This document shows, piece by piece, positions 1 through 6,469 of a DNA stretch of 7,383 bases; the first letter of the stretch is position 1, and every line of letters begins with the position of its first letter. The DNA lies in NCBI GenBank assembly GCA_937872125.1, contig CALMNY010000005.1:1-7383 (forward strand), in the 5' to 3' direction. The stretch comes from an uncultured Candidatus Competibacteraceae bacterium. Its GTDB lineage: Bacteria; Pseudomonadota; Gammaproteobacteria; Competibacterales; Competibacteraceae. The translations under genes were made by a program, and so were the position numbers. Under the pieces are notes generated by a model. It made no database searches. It was not told the DNA's origin and was given only the letters and a program-made list of their open reading frames with translations.

Positions 1-1
1 G

Positions 2-1000
2 CAGCGCATCACGCTCAAGGACGCACGGCCCTTCATCGAAGAGGCGCTGACTCTGCGCGAGGCTGGCGTCAGCCGACCCATTCTGCTGCTGGAAGGCGTC
101 TTTGAGGCAGCGGAACTGCCGCTGTGCGCCCGTCACGGCTTCGAAATCGCCGTCCACCATCCCGAACAGGTGCGGATGCTGGAACTGGCCCGGCTGGACC
201 CGCCAGTGCGGATCTGGCTGAAACTGGATACCGGAATGCACCGGCTGGGTCTGGAGCCGGAGACCGCCCCCGCCATGTTTCAGCGCCTGCACGCCTGCCC
301 TGCTGTCCGGGCGGACTTTGGCCTGATGAGCCATCTGGCGCGGGCCGACGAACGGGATTGCGATTACACCCGCCGGCAACTGCAAACCTTCGAGGCGGCC
401 ACCGCCGGCCTGCCGGGCGAGCGCTCGCTGGCCAATTCCGCCGGCATTCTCGGCTGGCCGCAAACCCATTTCGACTGGGTGCGGCCCGGCATCATGCTGT
501 ACGGCGCTTCGCCGTTCGTGGACAGCCTGGCGCCCGACGAGGATCTACGCCCGGTGATGACGCTGCACACCCGGCTGATTTCGATCAAGCGTCTGCGCCG
601 GGGCGAGCCGGTCGGTTATGGCGGAACCTGGACCTGTCCGGAAGACATGGATGTGGGCGTAGCGGCGGTCGGCTACGGCGACGGCTATCCGCGCCATGCC
701 CCATCCGGAACGCCGGTGTTGCTCAATGGCCGCGCAGCGGCGCTGGTTGGCCGGGTCTCGATGGACATGATTACACTGGATTTGCGCCGGCATCCCGAAG
801 CGCGGATCGGCGATCCGGTGGTGCTGTGGGGCGAGGGCCTGCCGGTAGAACGCATCGCCCAAGCCGCCGGGACGATTTCCTACACCCTGCTGTGCGGCGT
901 CACGGCGCGGGTGAGCGTGGAAATCGGACCGTGCTCGACTGGAGTGGCTGGCGGTGTTTCTGACGCGACTGCTGTACGGCATCGTCCGCAGATTCGCTGA
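2..1000 (+). CDS. alr: Alanine racemase (PLP-dependent), 5'-truncated by window edge
   Basis: Interconverts L- and D-alanine in the cytoplasm to supply D-Ala for peptidoglycan. The reading frame is open from base 2, giving 332 visible residues; family members are about 360, so roughly the first 40 residues, including the PLP-binding lysine, lie outside the window. Visible family motifs are LKLDTGMHRLG, NSAGIL followed by VRPGIMLYG, VGYGDGYPR (its first Tyr, codon 674-676, matches the catalytic tyrosine of the second half-site) and GRVSMDM. These run in the normal order through the TIM barrel and C-terminal beta domain. The usual C-terminus would be near GVTARVSVEI. Here about 20 further residues, rich in Gly, Ala, Ser and Arg, follow before TGA. 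The frame is intact throughout. The next gene starts 26 bp downstream on the same strand, so co-transcription is likely. Identification is very secure; the real start cannot be given. Confidence 0.96.
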   Translation, partial: QRITLKDARPFIEEALTLREAGVSRPILLLEGVFEAAELPLCARHGFEIAVHHPEQVRMLELARLDPPVRIWLKLDTGMHRLGLEPETAPAMFQRLHACPAVRADFGLMSHLARADERDCDYTRRQLQTFEAATAGLPGERSLANSAGILGWPQTHFDWVRPGIMLYGASPFVDSLAPDEDLRPVMTLHTRLISIKRLRRGEPVGYGGTWTCPEDMDVGVAAVGYGDGYPRHAPSGTPVLLNGRAAALVGRVSMDMITLDLRRHPEARIGDPVVLWGEGLPVERIAQAAGTISYTLLCGVTARVSVEIGPCSTGVAGGVSDATAVRHRPQIR

Positions 1001-1026
1001 CGGCCAACTCAACCGAGGATCGTTGC

Positions 1027-2898
1027 ATGATTGGCCTGCTGTTTGATCCTGCCGCCGAGGCAGAAGTGCGGGAGCTCCTCCTGCCGCTGCTGGCGAACCG
1101 CCCCGTACAAGCCATGCCTTACCATCGGAGCGCCCTGCCGGACTGGGCCGAAGGAACGACCGTATTGACCTACCTGGACGACGACCGGTTCGCCGAGTTG
1201 ATCCCGGAAGCCATCACCCGGCAATGGTCGCTCGGTTTGCTACCGCACCCACGGTTGATCGAGGCCCGCCGTTGCTTTGGGGTGACCCGACGCTTGAAGG
1301 ACGCCCTGGATGATGCGCTGAACAGCAAGGAGCGGCGCGTTGATCTGTTGTGCTGTAACCACCGCCCTGTCTTCAACTCGGTCGTCATCGGCACAGCGTT
1401 CTCGCTGGGTAACGCCAGCGGTCGGACCCCAGGTTTTCTCACCCGGTTCCGGCATTTTCTGAGTATCCTGAGATCGGGATTTGGCGCGTTGCGACTGTAT
1501 CCCTACAATCTGACGACGGGTAAGGAAAAAAGCCTGGCGACAGCCGCGCTCGGTATCGTGATCGTGAAAGAGAGCGGCGCTTCGCTGTTGTTCCGGCGAG
1601 TCGTCGCCGATACGGGCAGCAACGACGGTATGCTCCATGCGCTGGTGCTAGCCCCGCGCAGCCGCATGGAACTGCTGCGCTTTCTGTTGGTGGTGTTGTT
1701 CCTGGGCGCCCAGCGGAAAAAGCTGCCGCCGTTTATGGGGCACATCAAGACGGCGGCGCTCAATGTCGCCAGCCCCCAGCCGCTGGATTACTGGCACGAT
1801 GGAGTCTGGGTCAGCGCCCGCCAACTGGAGTTAAACATCATGCCCAAGGCGCTGTGCCTGCATCCGGGCCGGCATCTGGAGGGGCGCGAGGAAAATGCGC
1901 CTCAGACCAAAGAGATTTACCGGGTGCAGGGCTTACCCGTTGGCGAATCCAGAATCGCCCTGACCAGTCAGCACCTGCCCTGGCTGCATCGGGCCAGCAC
2001 GGAAGAGTTCAAGGAACTTTATCTGGCGTTGCGCGACAACGCCCGTTCGTCTCCGGCCTATTTGACCCTGATGGTGCTGTCCACGCTGCTGGCGACGTTT
2101 GGCCTGTTCGCCAACTCGGCGCCGGTCATCATCGGAGCCATGATCCTGGCGCCGCTGATGGCGCCCATCATTTCGCTGGCGATGGCTGTGGTTCGCCAGG
2201 ACAGCGCCTTGCTGGCCGACAGCCTCAAGACCCTGGGTCTTGGGTTACTGCTGGCGTTGAGTTGCGCGGCGGCCATGACCTGGGTGATCCCCCTGCATTC
2301 GGTTACCGGAGAAATCGCGGCCCGCCTCAATCCGACGCTGCTGGATCTGGGCGTCGCCATGATCTCCGGGGTGGCCGGCGCTTATGCCCATGCCCGTGAG
2401 GAAGTCGCTCGCAGCCTGGCGGGCGTGGCCATCGCCGTCGCACTGGTTCCGCCGCTCGCCGTATCGGGCATCGGTCTCGGCTGGGGCGAGTGGGCGGTGT
2501 TCCGAGGGTCTTTTCTGCTGTTTCTGACCAATCTGTTTGGCATTGTGCTGGCAGGCAATTTGACGTTTCTGCTGCTCGGGTTTGGCCCTTTTCGGCTGGC
2601 ACGGCGCGGGTTGTTGGCCGCGCTGGCGCTGGTGGCCGTGGTCAGCCTGCCGCTGAGCGTCGGTTTCGCCCGGATGGTCGAGCAAAATGCAGTCGTTCGC
2701 GCTTTGGAGGGCTGGAAGATTGAAGGTGTAGCCTTGCGCGACGTGACGTTGCGTTCCGGCGACCGGTTGCATTTATCGTTGCGGTTGCTGTCATCCACGA
2801 CCCTGGATGACAGCGACGTGGAGCGGGTCAAACAGGCCATCGAGTCCCGGCTTGGTCGGCCGGTGACGCTCGAAGCGACTATCGCCATCGTGCGCTGA
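1027..2898 (+). CDS. DUF389 family membrane protein with N-terminal lipid-kinase-like (DAGK/YegS-type) half
   Basis: A 623-residue protein of unknown function. The ATG at 1027 has a GAGGA Shine-Dalgarno at 1015-1019 (7-nt spacer). Residues ~1-280 resemble a diacylglycerol/sphingosine-kinase fold. LLPHPRLIEARRCFG followed by an RRVDLL strand and NSVVIG mirrors the 'PLGTGNDFAR ... RRVDL ... NVASIG' run of lipid kinases. GSNDGMLHALVLAPRSR and HIKTAALNV/PLDYWHDGV mirror their C-terminal beta-sandwich. The GGDGT nucleotide loop expected near residues 45-55 is absent (TYLDDD instead), so catalysis is doubtful. Residues ~343-545 form the DUF389 membrane domain, with several hydrophobic segments and the family signature NSAPVIIGAMILAPLMAPI at 363-381, plus VALVPPLAVSGIGLG at 471-485. 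A soluble tail of ~75 residues follows. It is expected in the inner membrane. It probably shares a transcript with alr; a functional link is not evident. The DUF389 call is firm; the kinase-like call rests on motif comparison by eye. Confidence 0.9.
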   Translation: MIGLLFDPAAEAEVRELLLPLLANRPVQAMPYHRSALPDWAEGTTVLTYLDDDRFAELIPEAITRQWSLGLLPHPRLIEARRCFGVTRRLKDALDDALNSKERRVDLLCCNHRPVFNSVVIGTAFSLGNASGRTPGFLTRFRHFLSILRSGFGALRLYPYNLTTGKEKSLATAALGIVIVKESGASLLFRRVVADTGSNDGMLHALVLAPRSRMELLRFLLVVLFLGAQRKKLPPFMGHIKTAALNVASPQPLDYWHDGVWVSARQLELNIMPKALCLHPGRHLEGREENAPQTKEIYRVQGLPVGESRIALTSQHLPWLHRASTEEFKELYLALRDNARSSPAYLTLMVLSTLLATFGLFANSAPVIIGAMILAPLMAPIISLAMAVVRQDSALLADSLKTLGLGLLLALSCAAAMTWVIPLHSVTGEIAARLNPTLLDLGVAMISGVAGAYAHAREEVARSLAGVAIAVALVPPLAVSGIGLGWGEWAVFRGSFLLFLTNLFGIVLAGNLTFLLLGFGPFRLARRGLLAALALVAVVSLPLSVGFARMVEQNAVVRALEGWKIEGVALRDVTLRSGDRLHLSLRLLSSTTLDDSDVERVKQAIESRLGRPVTLEATIAIVR

Positions 2899-2956
2899 CC
2901 GACCCGCTGGCCGCGCCCAAGGGCTGACCGAGCCTAATCCCTGGCTGGGTGCTGCC
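2899..2956. other. Convergent intergenic gap between DUF389 gene and opgG-like gene
   Basis: The stop codons of the two genes face each other across 58 bp. A short GGCT/AGCC stem (about 2924-2936) is present but has no T-run on either side, so no intrinsic terminator can be supported. No other signal was seen. Confidence 0.5.
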
Positions 2957-4255
2957 CTAGCGATAGGCGGTCAGGGTATAGGAGAAGACGATGCCGTCGC
3001 TGACCGAGGCGGGCGTGTCGGCATCCCGATTGAAGCGGACAAAGACCGCGATATTGTCCGCGCCTTCATAATCGGTGTAGGACTGCCACAGACCCACGGA
3101 GTAGGGCAGGCTGCTGGCGATATCGGAGACCAGCAGCGAGACCCGGTTGGCGTAGTCCACTGGCGCGTAGCGGCGGTAGTGCGCGGCGTTGCGATTGGAC
3201 TGGACCAGCGCAAAATCAGCTACCTTGCCGAAATCGGTCAGCAACGGCGGATCGGTCGGATCGGCCGGGATGGCGAGCGGCTGCTCGCGCCGCCGGCCAT
3301 CCGGATACCAGACGATAAACCGGTCGGCATCGTGCGCCTCGTCTTCCGCATCGTCCGGCGTGGCGCGGCTGTCCTTCCAGAACATCGAACTCAGGCCCAG
3401 CGGTCCCAGGCTCGGTTCGTCGGCTGCCCGCAGCGGCTTGCGCAGGAAGATGTGCAGGGTGACCCGCAGGGTGCTGGCGGCGCCCGGTTGCAGCGTGGCG
3501 GCCAGCGCCGCCGCATAGGCCTCGCACTCCACCAGCCCCAGCAGCCGGAAGGCCCGTTCGTTGATCGGCCGGAGATACAGCTTGCGGAGCTTGACGAAAT
3601 CTTCATTGGGCTGGCCTACATTGTGTACGCCCAAGCGGAACGAGGTGCCGAATTCCAGCGGGGGAAAGCCGGCCAACCGGCCGTAGCCGTTACCGCCCAG
3701 ATGAAGGATTTGCGGCCAGCTTTTCGGATTGCCGCGCTGGAAGCCGATATCCACGGCGCTCAAATAGCGCGCGGCGGCGGGGAGGGGATCGGGCAACGGT
3801 GGCTGGATGTCGGGATGCGCGTAGTTGAAATCCGCCACGCGATAGATCGCCGGGGTGTAGTTCTCGCTTTCGGGCTGGTACATCCAGATGTCCAGCGGAT
3901 CCTTTTCGAAATTGCCGCGCGGGTTGGCCCGCAGCCACCAAACCGAGTCGTCATGGAGCAGTTTTCCCATCAGTTTGTCATACTCGACGAAATCGAGTCC
4001 CAGCGCGTCGCTGCCCTCTGGAGGATCAATTTCCACCACCGGTTCAGGGGATGCCGGGTCCCAGTCTAACCGGGAGCGTTCGAAAGCTTCCTGCGCCAGA
4101 CCGGTGAAGGTGGCGGCGATTGCGGCGGGGGTGCTCAAGGCCAGCGCGCATAGCCAGACGTTGACGAGCAGGCGCAACCGCCAGCCGGCGAGCCGGGGAA
4201 GAGCAGCGATTTGCAGATCGTTGGTTTGGGCGGTCATCTTGATTGCATTACTCAC
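2957..4255 (-). CDS. OpgG/MdoG-type periplasmic glucan protein lacking the C-terminal Ig-like domain
   Basis: Related to OpgG/OpgD (MdoG family), periplasmic proteins of osmoregulated periplasmic glucan synthesis; characterised members have been placed in glycoside hydrolase family GH186. The N-terminus is positively charged (RLAGWRLR) with a hydrophobic run at residues 29-48 and AxA-type cleavage options near 45-48, suggesting Sec export. Family-like stretches in order are LDFVEYDKLMGKL (88-100), LGGNGYGRLAGFPPLEFGTSF (186-206 region), LGLSSMFWKDS (286-296), AHDADRFIVW (307-316, matching the family HDSDG motif) and DYEGADNIAVFVRF (395-408, matching 'NDNIVAFW'). The protein ends at 432 with GIVFSYTLTAYR, which corresponds to the end of the large beta-sandwich domain; full-length relatives are ~510 residues and carry an Ig-like domain after it. 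The first possible start is GTG at 4255; ATG at 4237 (426 residues) is an alternative, and neither has a convincing Shine-Dalgarno. No opgH is adjacent. The family call is good; specific function is unknown, so no symbol is given. Confidence 0.82.
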   Translation of the reverse strand: MSNAIKMTAQTNDLQIAALPRLAGWRLRLLVNVWLCALALSTPAAIAATFTGLAQEAFERSRLDWDPASPEPVVEIDPPEGSDALGLDFVEYDKLMGKLLHDDSVWWLRANPRGNFEKDPLDIWMYQPESENYTPAIYRVADFNYAHPDIQPPLPDPLPAAARYLSAVDIGFQRGNPKSWPQILHLGGNGYGRLAGFPPLEFGTSFRLGVHNVGQPNEDFVKLRKLYLRPINERAFRLLGLVECEAYAAALAATLQPGAASTLRVTLHIFLRKPLRAADEPSLGPLGLSSMFWKDSRATPDDAEDEAHDADRFIVWYPDGRRREQPLAIPADPTDPPLLTDFGKVADFALVQSNRNAAHYRRYAPVDYANRVSLLVSDIASSLPYSVGLWQSYTDYEGADNIAVFVRFNRDADTPASVSDGIVFSYTLTAYR

Positions 4256-4267
4256 GTAACGTTAACA

Positions 4268-4284
4268 GCGGCGATCATTGCCGC
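4268..4284. other. Stem-loop, 7-bp stem, 3-nt loop
   Basis: GCGGCGA pairs with TTGCCGC (one G-T wobble on the + strand) around the loop TCA. It lies 13 bp upstream of the GTG at 4255, so on the minus strand it could fall in the 5' leader of the opgG-like gene. No T-run follows on either strand. Confidence 0.45.
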
Positions 4285-4360
4285 CAGAGCACCGGGCCGA
4301 GGACAACTGCCGATGAGCGTATTTCAGTGTCCGGGAGGACAAGGTTGTTCACCCCGATGT

Positions 4361-4379
4361 GGTTGGATACCATCCAGCC
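4361..4379 (+). other. Stem-loop, 8-bp stem, 3-nt loop, upstream of radA
   Basis: GGTTGGAT pairs with ATCCAGCC (one G-T wobble) around the loop ACC, the strongest hairpin in the intergenic region. On the + strand it is followed by GCCTTTGTTTC, which is T-rich but interrupted, so it is only a poor candidate for an intrinsic terminator or attenuator ahead of radA. Whether it is transcribed is unknown. Confidence 0.45.
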
Positions 4380-4391
4380 GCCTTTGTTTCA

Positions 4392-4435
4392 GAGGCGTTG
4401 TTAGGCGACCTCTACATTACGGTGATTTGGCACCG
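4392..4435 (+). other. Two adjacent short stem-loops upstream of radA
   Basis: GAGGCG pairs with CGaCCTC across 4392-4412 (6 bp with a single-base bulge). CGGTG pairs with CACCG across 4420-4435 (5 bp, loop ATTTGG). The second ends nine bases before the ATG of the possible leader ORF. Each could be chance in GC-rich DNA; the clustering is what makes them worth recording. Confidence 0.3.
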
Positions 4436-4443
4436 CTTTCCCC

Positions 4444-4509
4444 ATGAAAAATAAGCCGGCGATTCCAGCGCTGTTCTATTTGCCTCCGAGTCAAGGATTA
4501 AAACAGTGA
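4444..4509 (+). CDS. Possible 21-codon leader ORF overlapping the radA start
   Basis: ATG at 4444 opens a 21-residue frame (begins MKNKPAIPALFY) ending at TGA 4507-4509. That stop shares GTGA with the radA start codon (GTG 4506-4508), the geometry of translational coupling, and the AAGGA Shine-Dalgarno for radA (4493-4497) lies inside it. No good ribosome site precedes the ATG itself, and an ORF this short can arise by chance. It has no recognised homologue. Confidence 0.2.
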   Translation: MKNKPAIPALFYLPPSQGLKQ

Positions 4510-5879
4510 CCAAGGCGCGCACCGTCTACGTTTGCACCGAATGCGGCGCGCAGGCCAGCAAGTGGTCGGGCCAGTGCGGCGACTGCGGGGCCTGGAACAC
4601 CTTGCAGGAAGCGCCCGCCGCGCCGCCGGCGGGCAAGAGTGGCGCCAGGTTCACCGGCTATACCGGTTCGGCCACGGCCGGGGAGGTGCGCACCCTGTCC
4701 GAAGTGGACGCCAGCGCGGAAATCCGCCAATCCTGCGGCAATGGCGAACTGGATCGGGTGCTGGGCGGCGGGCTGGTCCACGGCTCGGTCACGTTGATCG
4801 GCGGCGACCCTGGCATCGGTAAGTCCACTCTGCTGTTGCAGGTGCAGGCGGTGCTGGCCGAGCGCGACCGGACTCTGTACGTCAGTGGCGAAGAATCTCC
4901 CCAGCAGATCAGCTTGCGCGCCCAGCGTTTGCAACTGTCCCGCGACCGCTTGCGGCTGTTGCCGGAAATCAACGTCGAGCGAGTGCTGGCGACCGCCGAG
5001 GTCGAACAGCCCCGGGTGATGGTGATTGACTCGATCCAGACCGTGTATACCGAGCGGCTGCAATCGGCGCCCGGTTCGGTGGCGCAGGTGCGCGAGAGCG
5101 CGGCGCAACTGGTGCGCTACGCCAAAGCCACGGGTACCGCTCTGTTCCTGGTCGGGCACGTCACCAAGGAAGGCGCGATTGCCGGGCCACGGGTGCTGGA
5201 GCACATGGTGGACACGGTGCTGTATTTCGAGGGCGATCCCAGCGGACGGCTGCGGGTGCTGCGGGCGGTGAAAAATCGCTACGGTCCGGTTAATGAACTG
5301 GGTGTCTTCGCCATGACCGAGCACGGGCTGAAGGAAGTCAGCAATCCGTCGGCGATTTTTCTCTCCCGCCACGAAACACCGGTGGCCGGCAGCGTGGTGA
5401 TGGTCACCCGGGAGGGCACCCGGCCGTTGCTGGTGGAGATTCAGGCGCTGGTGGACGATTGCCACGGCGGCAACCCGCGCCGGGTGACGCTGGGGCTGGA
5501 GCAGAACCGGTTGGCGATGCTGCTGGCGGTGCTGCACCGACACGGCGGGGTGGCGATGTACGATCAGGATGTGTACGTCAACGCGGTCGGCGGGGTGCGG
5601 ATCAACGAGACGGCGGCGGACCTGGCGGTGCTGCTGGCGGCGCTGTCGAGTTTCCGCGACCGGCCGTTGCCCACCGATCTGGTGGTGTTCGGCGAAGTGG
5701 GGTTGGCGGGGGAAATTCGCCCGGTGCCCAATGGCGAGGAGCGGTTGCGGGAAGCAGCCAAGCACGGCTTCAAGCAGGCCATCGTGCCGCGCGCCAATCT
5801 GCCCCGGCGCGGCGGGCGGGTGGAAGGGCTGGACGTGCGCGGCGTCAGTCGGCTGGCCGAGGTGATGGGGGGGATTTGA
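4506..5879 (+). CDS. radA: DNA repair protein RadA (Sms)
   Basis: RecA-like ATPase that processes recombination intermediates and extends branch migration; cytoplasmic. It is complete at 457 residues, the usual length. A C4 zinc finger is formed by C10, C13, C24 and C27 (CTEC...CGDC). Walker A is GGDPGIGKST (99-108, K106). Walker B is VMVIDS (171-176, D175). The RadA-specific KNRYG motif is at 256-260. From about residue 290 to the end is the Lon-protease-like domain (for example DVYVNAVGGVRI and VVFGEVGLAGEIRPV). The GTG start at 4506 is chosen because AAGGA lies 8 nt upstream and the zinc finger begins at the normal distance from it; no in-frame ATG gives a better fit. The gene is usually close downstream of alr in gammaproteobacteria; here two other genes separate them. 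The opgG-like gene diverges upstream and hicB converges downstream. Confidence 0.98.
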   Translation: MTKARTVYVCTECGAQASKWSGQCGDCGAWNTLQEAPAAPPAGKSGARFTGYTGSATAGEVRTLSEVDASAEIRQSCGNGELDRVLGGGLVHGSVTLIGGDPGIGKSTLLLQVQAVLAERDRTLYVSGEESPQQISLRAQRLQLSRDRLRLLPEINVERVLATAEVEQPRVMVIDSIQTVYTERLQSAPGSVAQVRESAAQLVRYAKATGTALFLVGHVTKEGAIAGPRVLEHMVDTVLYFEGDPSGRLRVLRAVKNRYGPVNELGVFAMTEHGLKEVSNPSAIFLSRHETPVAGSVVMVTREGTRPLLVEIQALVDDCHGGNPRRVTLGLEQNRLAMLLAVLHRHGGVAMYDQDVYVNAVGGVRINETAADLAVLLAALSSFRDRPLPTDLVVFGEVGLAGEIRPVPNGEERLREAAKHGFKQAIVPRANLPRRGGRVEGLDVRGVSRLAEVMGGI

Positions 5880-5963
5880 GGTGGCTAAATTTGAAATTAA
5901 ATTTTTGATTTAAATATACTTTATCATTCCGCGAGATACCAAAGAGTCAAAGTAGATGTACCA
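5880..5963. other. AT-rich convergent spacer between radA and hicB
   Basis: These 84 bp separate the stop codons of radA and hicB. Bases 5885-5925 are strikingly AT-rich (AAATTT, ATTAAATTT and GATTTAAAT runs) against GC-rich radA on the left. No GC stem followed by a T-run was found on either strand, so no intrinsic terminator is called. The abrupt composition change may mark the edge of acquired DNA. Confidence 0.5.
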
Positions 5964-6185
5964 TCAAGCCGCTTGACGCGCCTTCACCGCCGGTTGTGGT
6001 AACGGCCGTCCCATCGCTTGACAAGCTTGCAACCAGGATTGCATGGCATCCTCCATTTCCCGCAATGCTTCAGTCGCCGTCTCCCCGAAGGCGCTGCATC
6101 CTGGCAAATCTGGTGCAACCGCGATAAAACCCTCATCTTCAGAACTCCAAAATATTTCAATCAGATACGTCTGGATCGGATTCAT
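5964..6185 (-). CDS. hicB: HicB family antitoxin
   Basis: Type II antitoxin that binds and neutralises the HicA mRNA interferase and usually represses its own operon. The 73-residue product has the HicB fold signature: YLIEIFWSSEDEGFIAVAPD strands, then LPGCSAFGETATEALREMEDAM and a helix to QAMGRPLPQP. Only a ~10-residue tail (AVKARQAA) follows, so the helix-turn-helix or ribbon-helix-helix DNA-binding domain found in many HicBs is absent. ATG at 6185 is preferred to an in-frame TTG at 6194. The start lies inside hicA (29-bp overlap), implying translational coupling, and the hicA-hicB order is the standard one. Confidence 0.9.
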   Translation of the reverse strand: MNPIQTYLIEIFWSSEDEGFIAVAPDLPGCSAFGETATEALREMEDAMQSWLQACQAMGRPLPQPAVKARQAA

Positions 6186-6414
6186 ATTTTTCAACCATGT
6201 TCAGTAGTTGCCGAGCTTGGTAAGGTTTGATAAATCCACCACGATTTTGGAAATTCAGCAGTAAAGGCTCATCCTCACGGGCGTAGGTACGATGTGATCC
6301 CTGACCTCCCTTGCGCTGAAACCCCAAACTCTCGGCAACTTTGCAGGCTTCTTCAAAGCGTACCCCGTTTAGTGAGTTGCGCAAGCGAGCCAAAAGCTTC
6401 TCTGATCTACTCAA
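6157..6414 (-). CDS. hicA: HicA family toxin (mRNA interferase)
   Basis: Ribosome-independent RNase toxin of the HicAB pair. With the TTG start at 6414 the product is 85 residues, opening SRSEKLLARLR like other HicAs. Key features are a first helix, VRFEEACKVAESLGF (18-32), the double-stranded-RNA-binding-like core with the catalytic-type histidine in QGSHRTY (H41), then LLLNFQNRGG and FIKPYQARQLL. The TTG is chosen because AGGGA (6427-6423) lies 8 nt upstream and the homology begins there; no ATG is available in frame before the conserved region. A second TTG at 6462 would add 16 residues unlike HicA. hicB follows with a 29-bp overlap. The toxin looks intact, so the pair is probably functional. 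Confidence 0.9.
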   Translation of the reverse strand: MSRSEKLLARLRNSLNGVRFEEACKVAESLGFQRKGGQGSHRTYAREDEPLLLNFQNRGGFIKPYQARQLLNMVEKYESDPDVSD

Positions 6415-6469
6415 GTATCGTTTCCCTATGTCGCAATGTCCCGGCAGGCAACAGCTCAGCAATAGACAT
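6407..6469 (-). CDS. Possible 20-residue leader ORF overlapping hicA start
   Basis: ATG at 6469, preceded by GGGGG at 6482-6478 (8-nt spacer), opens a frame beginning MSIAELLPAG and ending at TAG 6407-6409, eight bases into hicA. It could couple translation to the weak TTG start of hicA, or be the tail of a decayed gene, or be chance. No homologue is recognised. Confidence 0.2.
   Translation of the reverse strand: MSIAELLPAGTLRHRETILE

Larger units (their letters stand above)
4256..4505. promoter_or_regulatory. Divergent intergenic region (opgG-like / radA) with several stem-loops
   Basis: This 250-bp stretch must hold the promoters for two divergent genes. No convincing -35/-10 pair was found by eye. 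It contains an 8-bp palindrome TAACGTTA at 4257-4264 beside the opgG-like start and five predicted stem-loops at 4268-4284, 4328-4341, 4361-4379, 4392-4412 and 4420-4435. It also holds a possible 21-codon leader ORF (4444-4509) reaching into the radA start. Regulatory function is inference from position and structure only. Confidence 0.45.

Noticed and set aside
124..963. 279-codon + frame overlapping alr
   Set aside because: Arg/Gly/Ala-rich shadow translation; the alr frame carries all the conserved motifs over the same bases.
2899..2956. Bidirectional terminator between the convergent genes
   Set aside because: Only a 4-bp GGCT/AGCC stem is visible and there is no T-run on either strand.
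3179..4069. 296-codon + frame opposite the opgG-like gene
   Set aside because: No domain motif and shadow-like composition; the minus strand has a signal peptide and MdoG motifs.
4491..5765. Long minus-strand open frame opposite radA (424 codons)
   Set aside because: Product is a His/Gln/Arg-rich low-complexity string with no family motif; it is the antisense shadow of radA in GC-rich DNA.
5881..5913. Tiny GTG frame (MAKFEIKFLI) just after radA
   Set aside because: Ten codons in an AT-rich patch; no evidence that it is translated.
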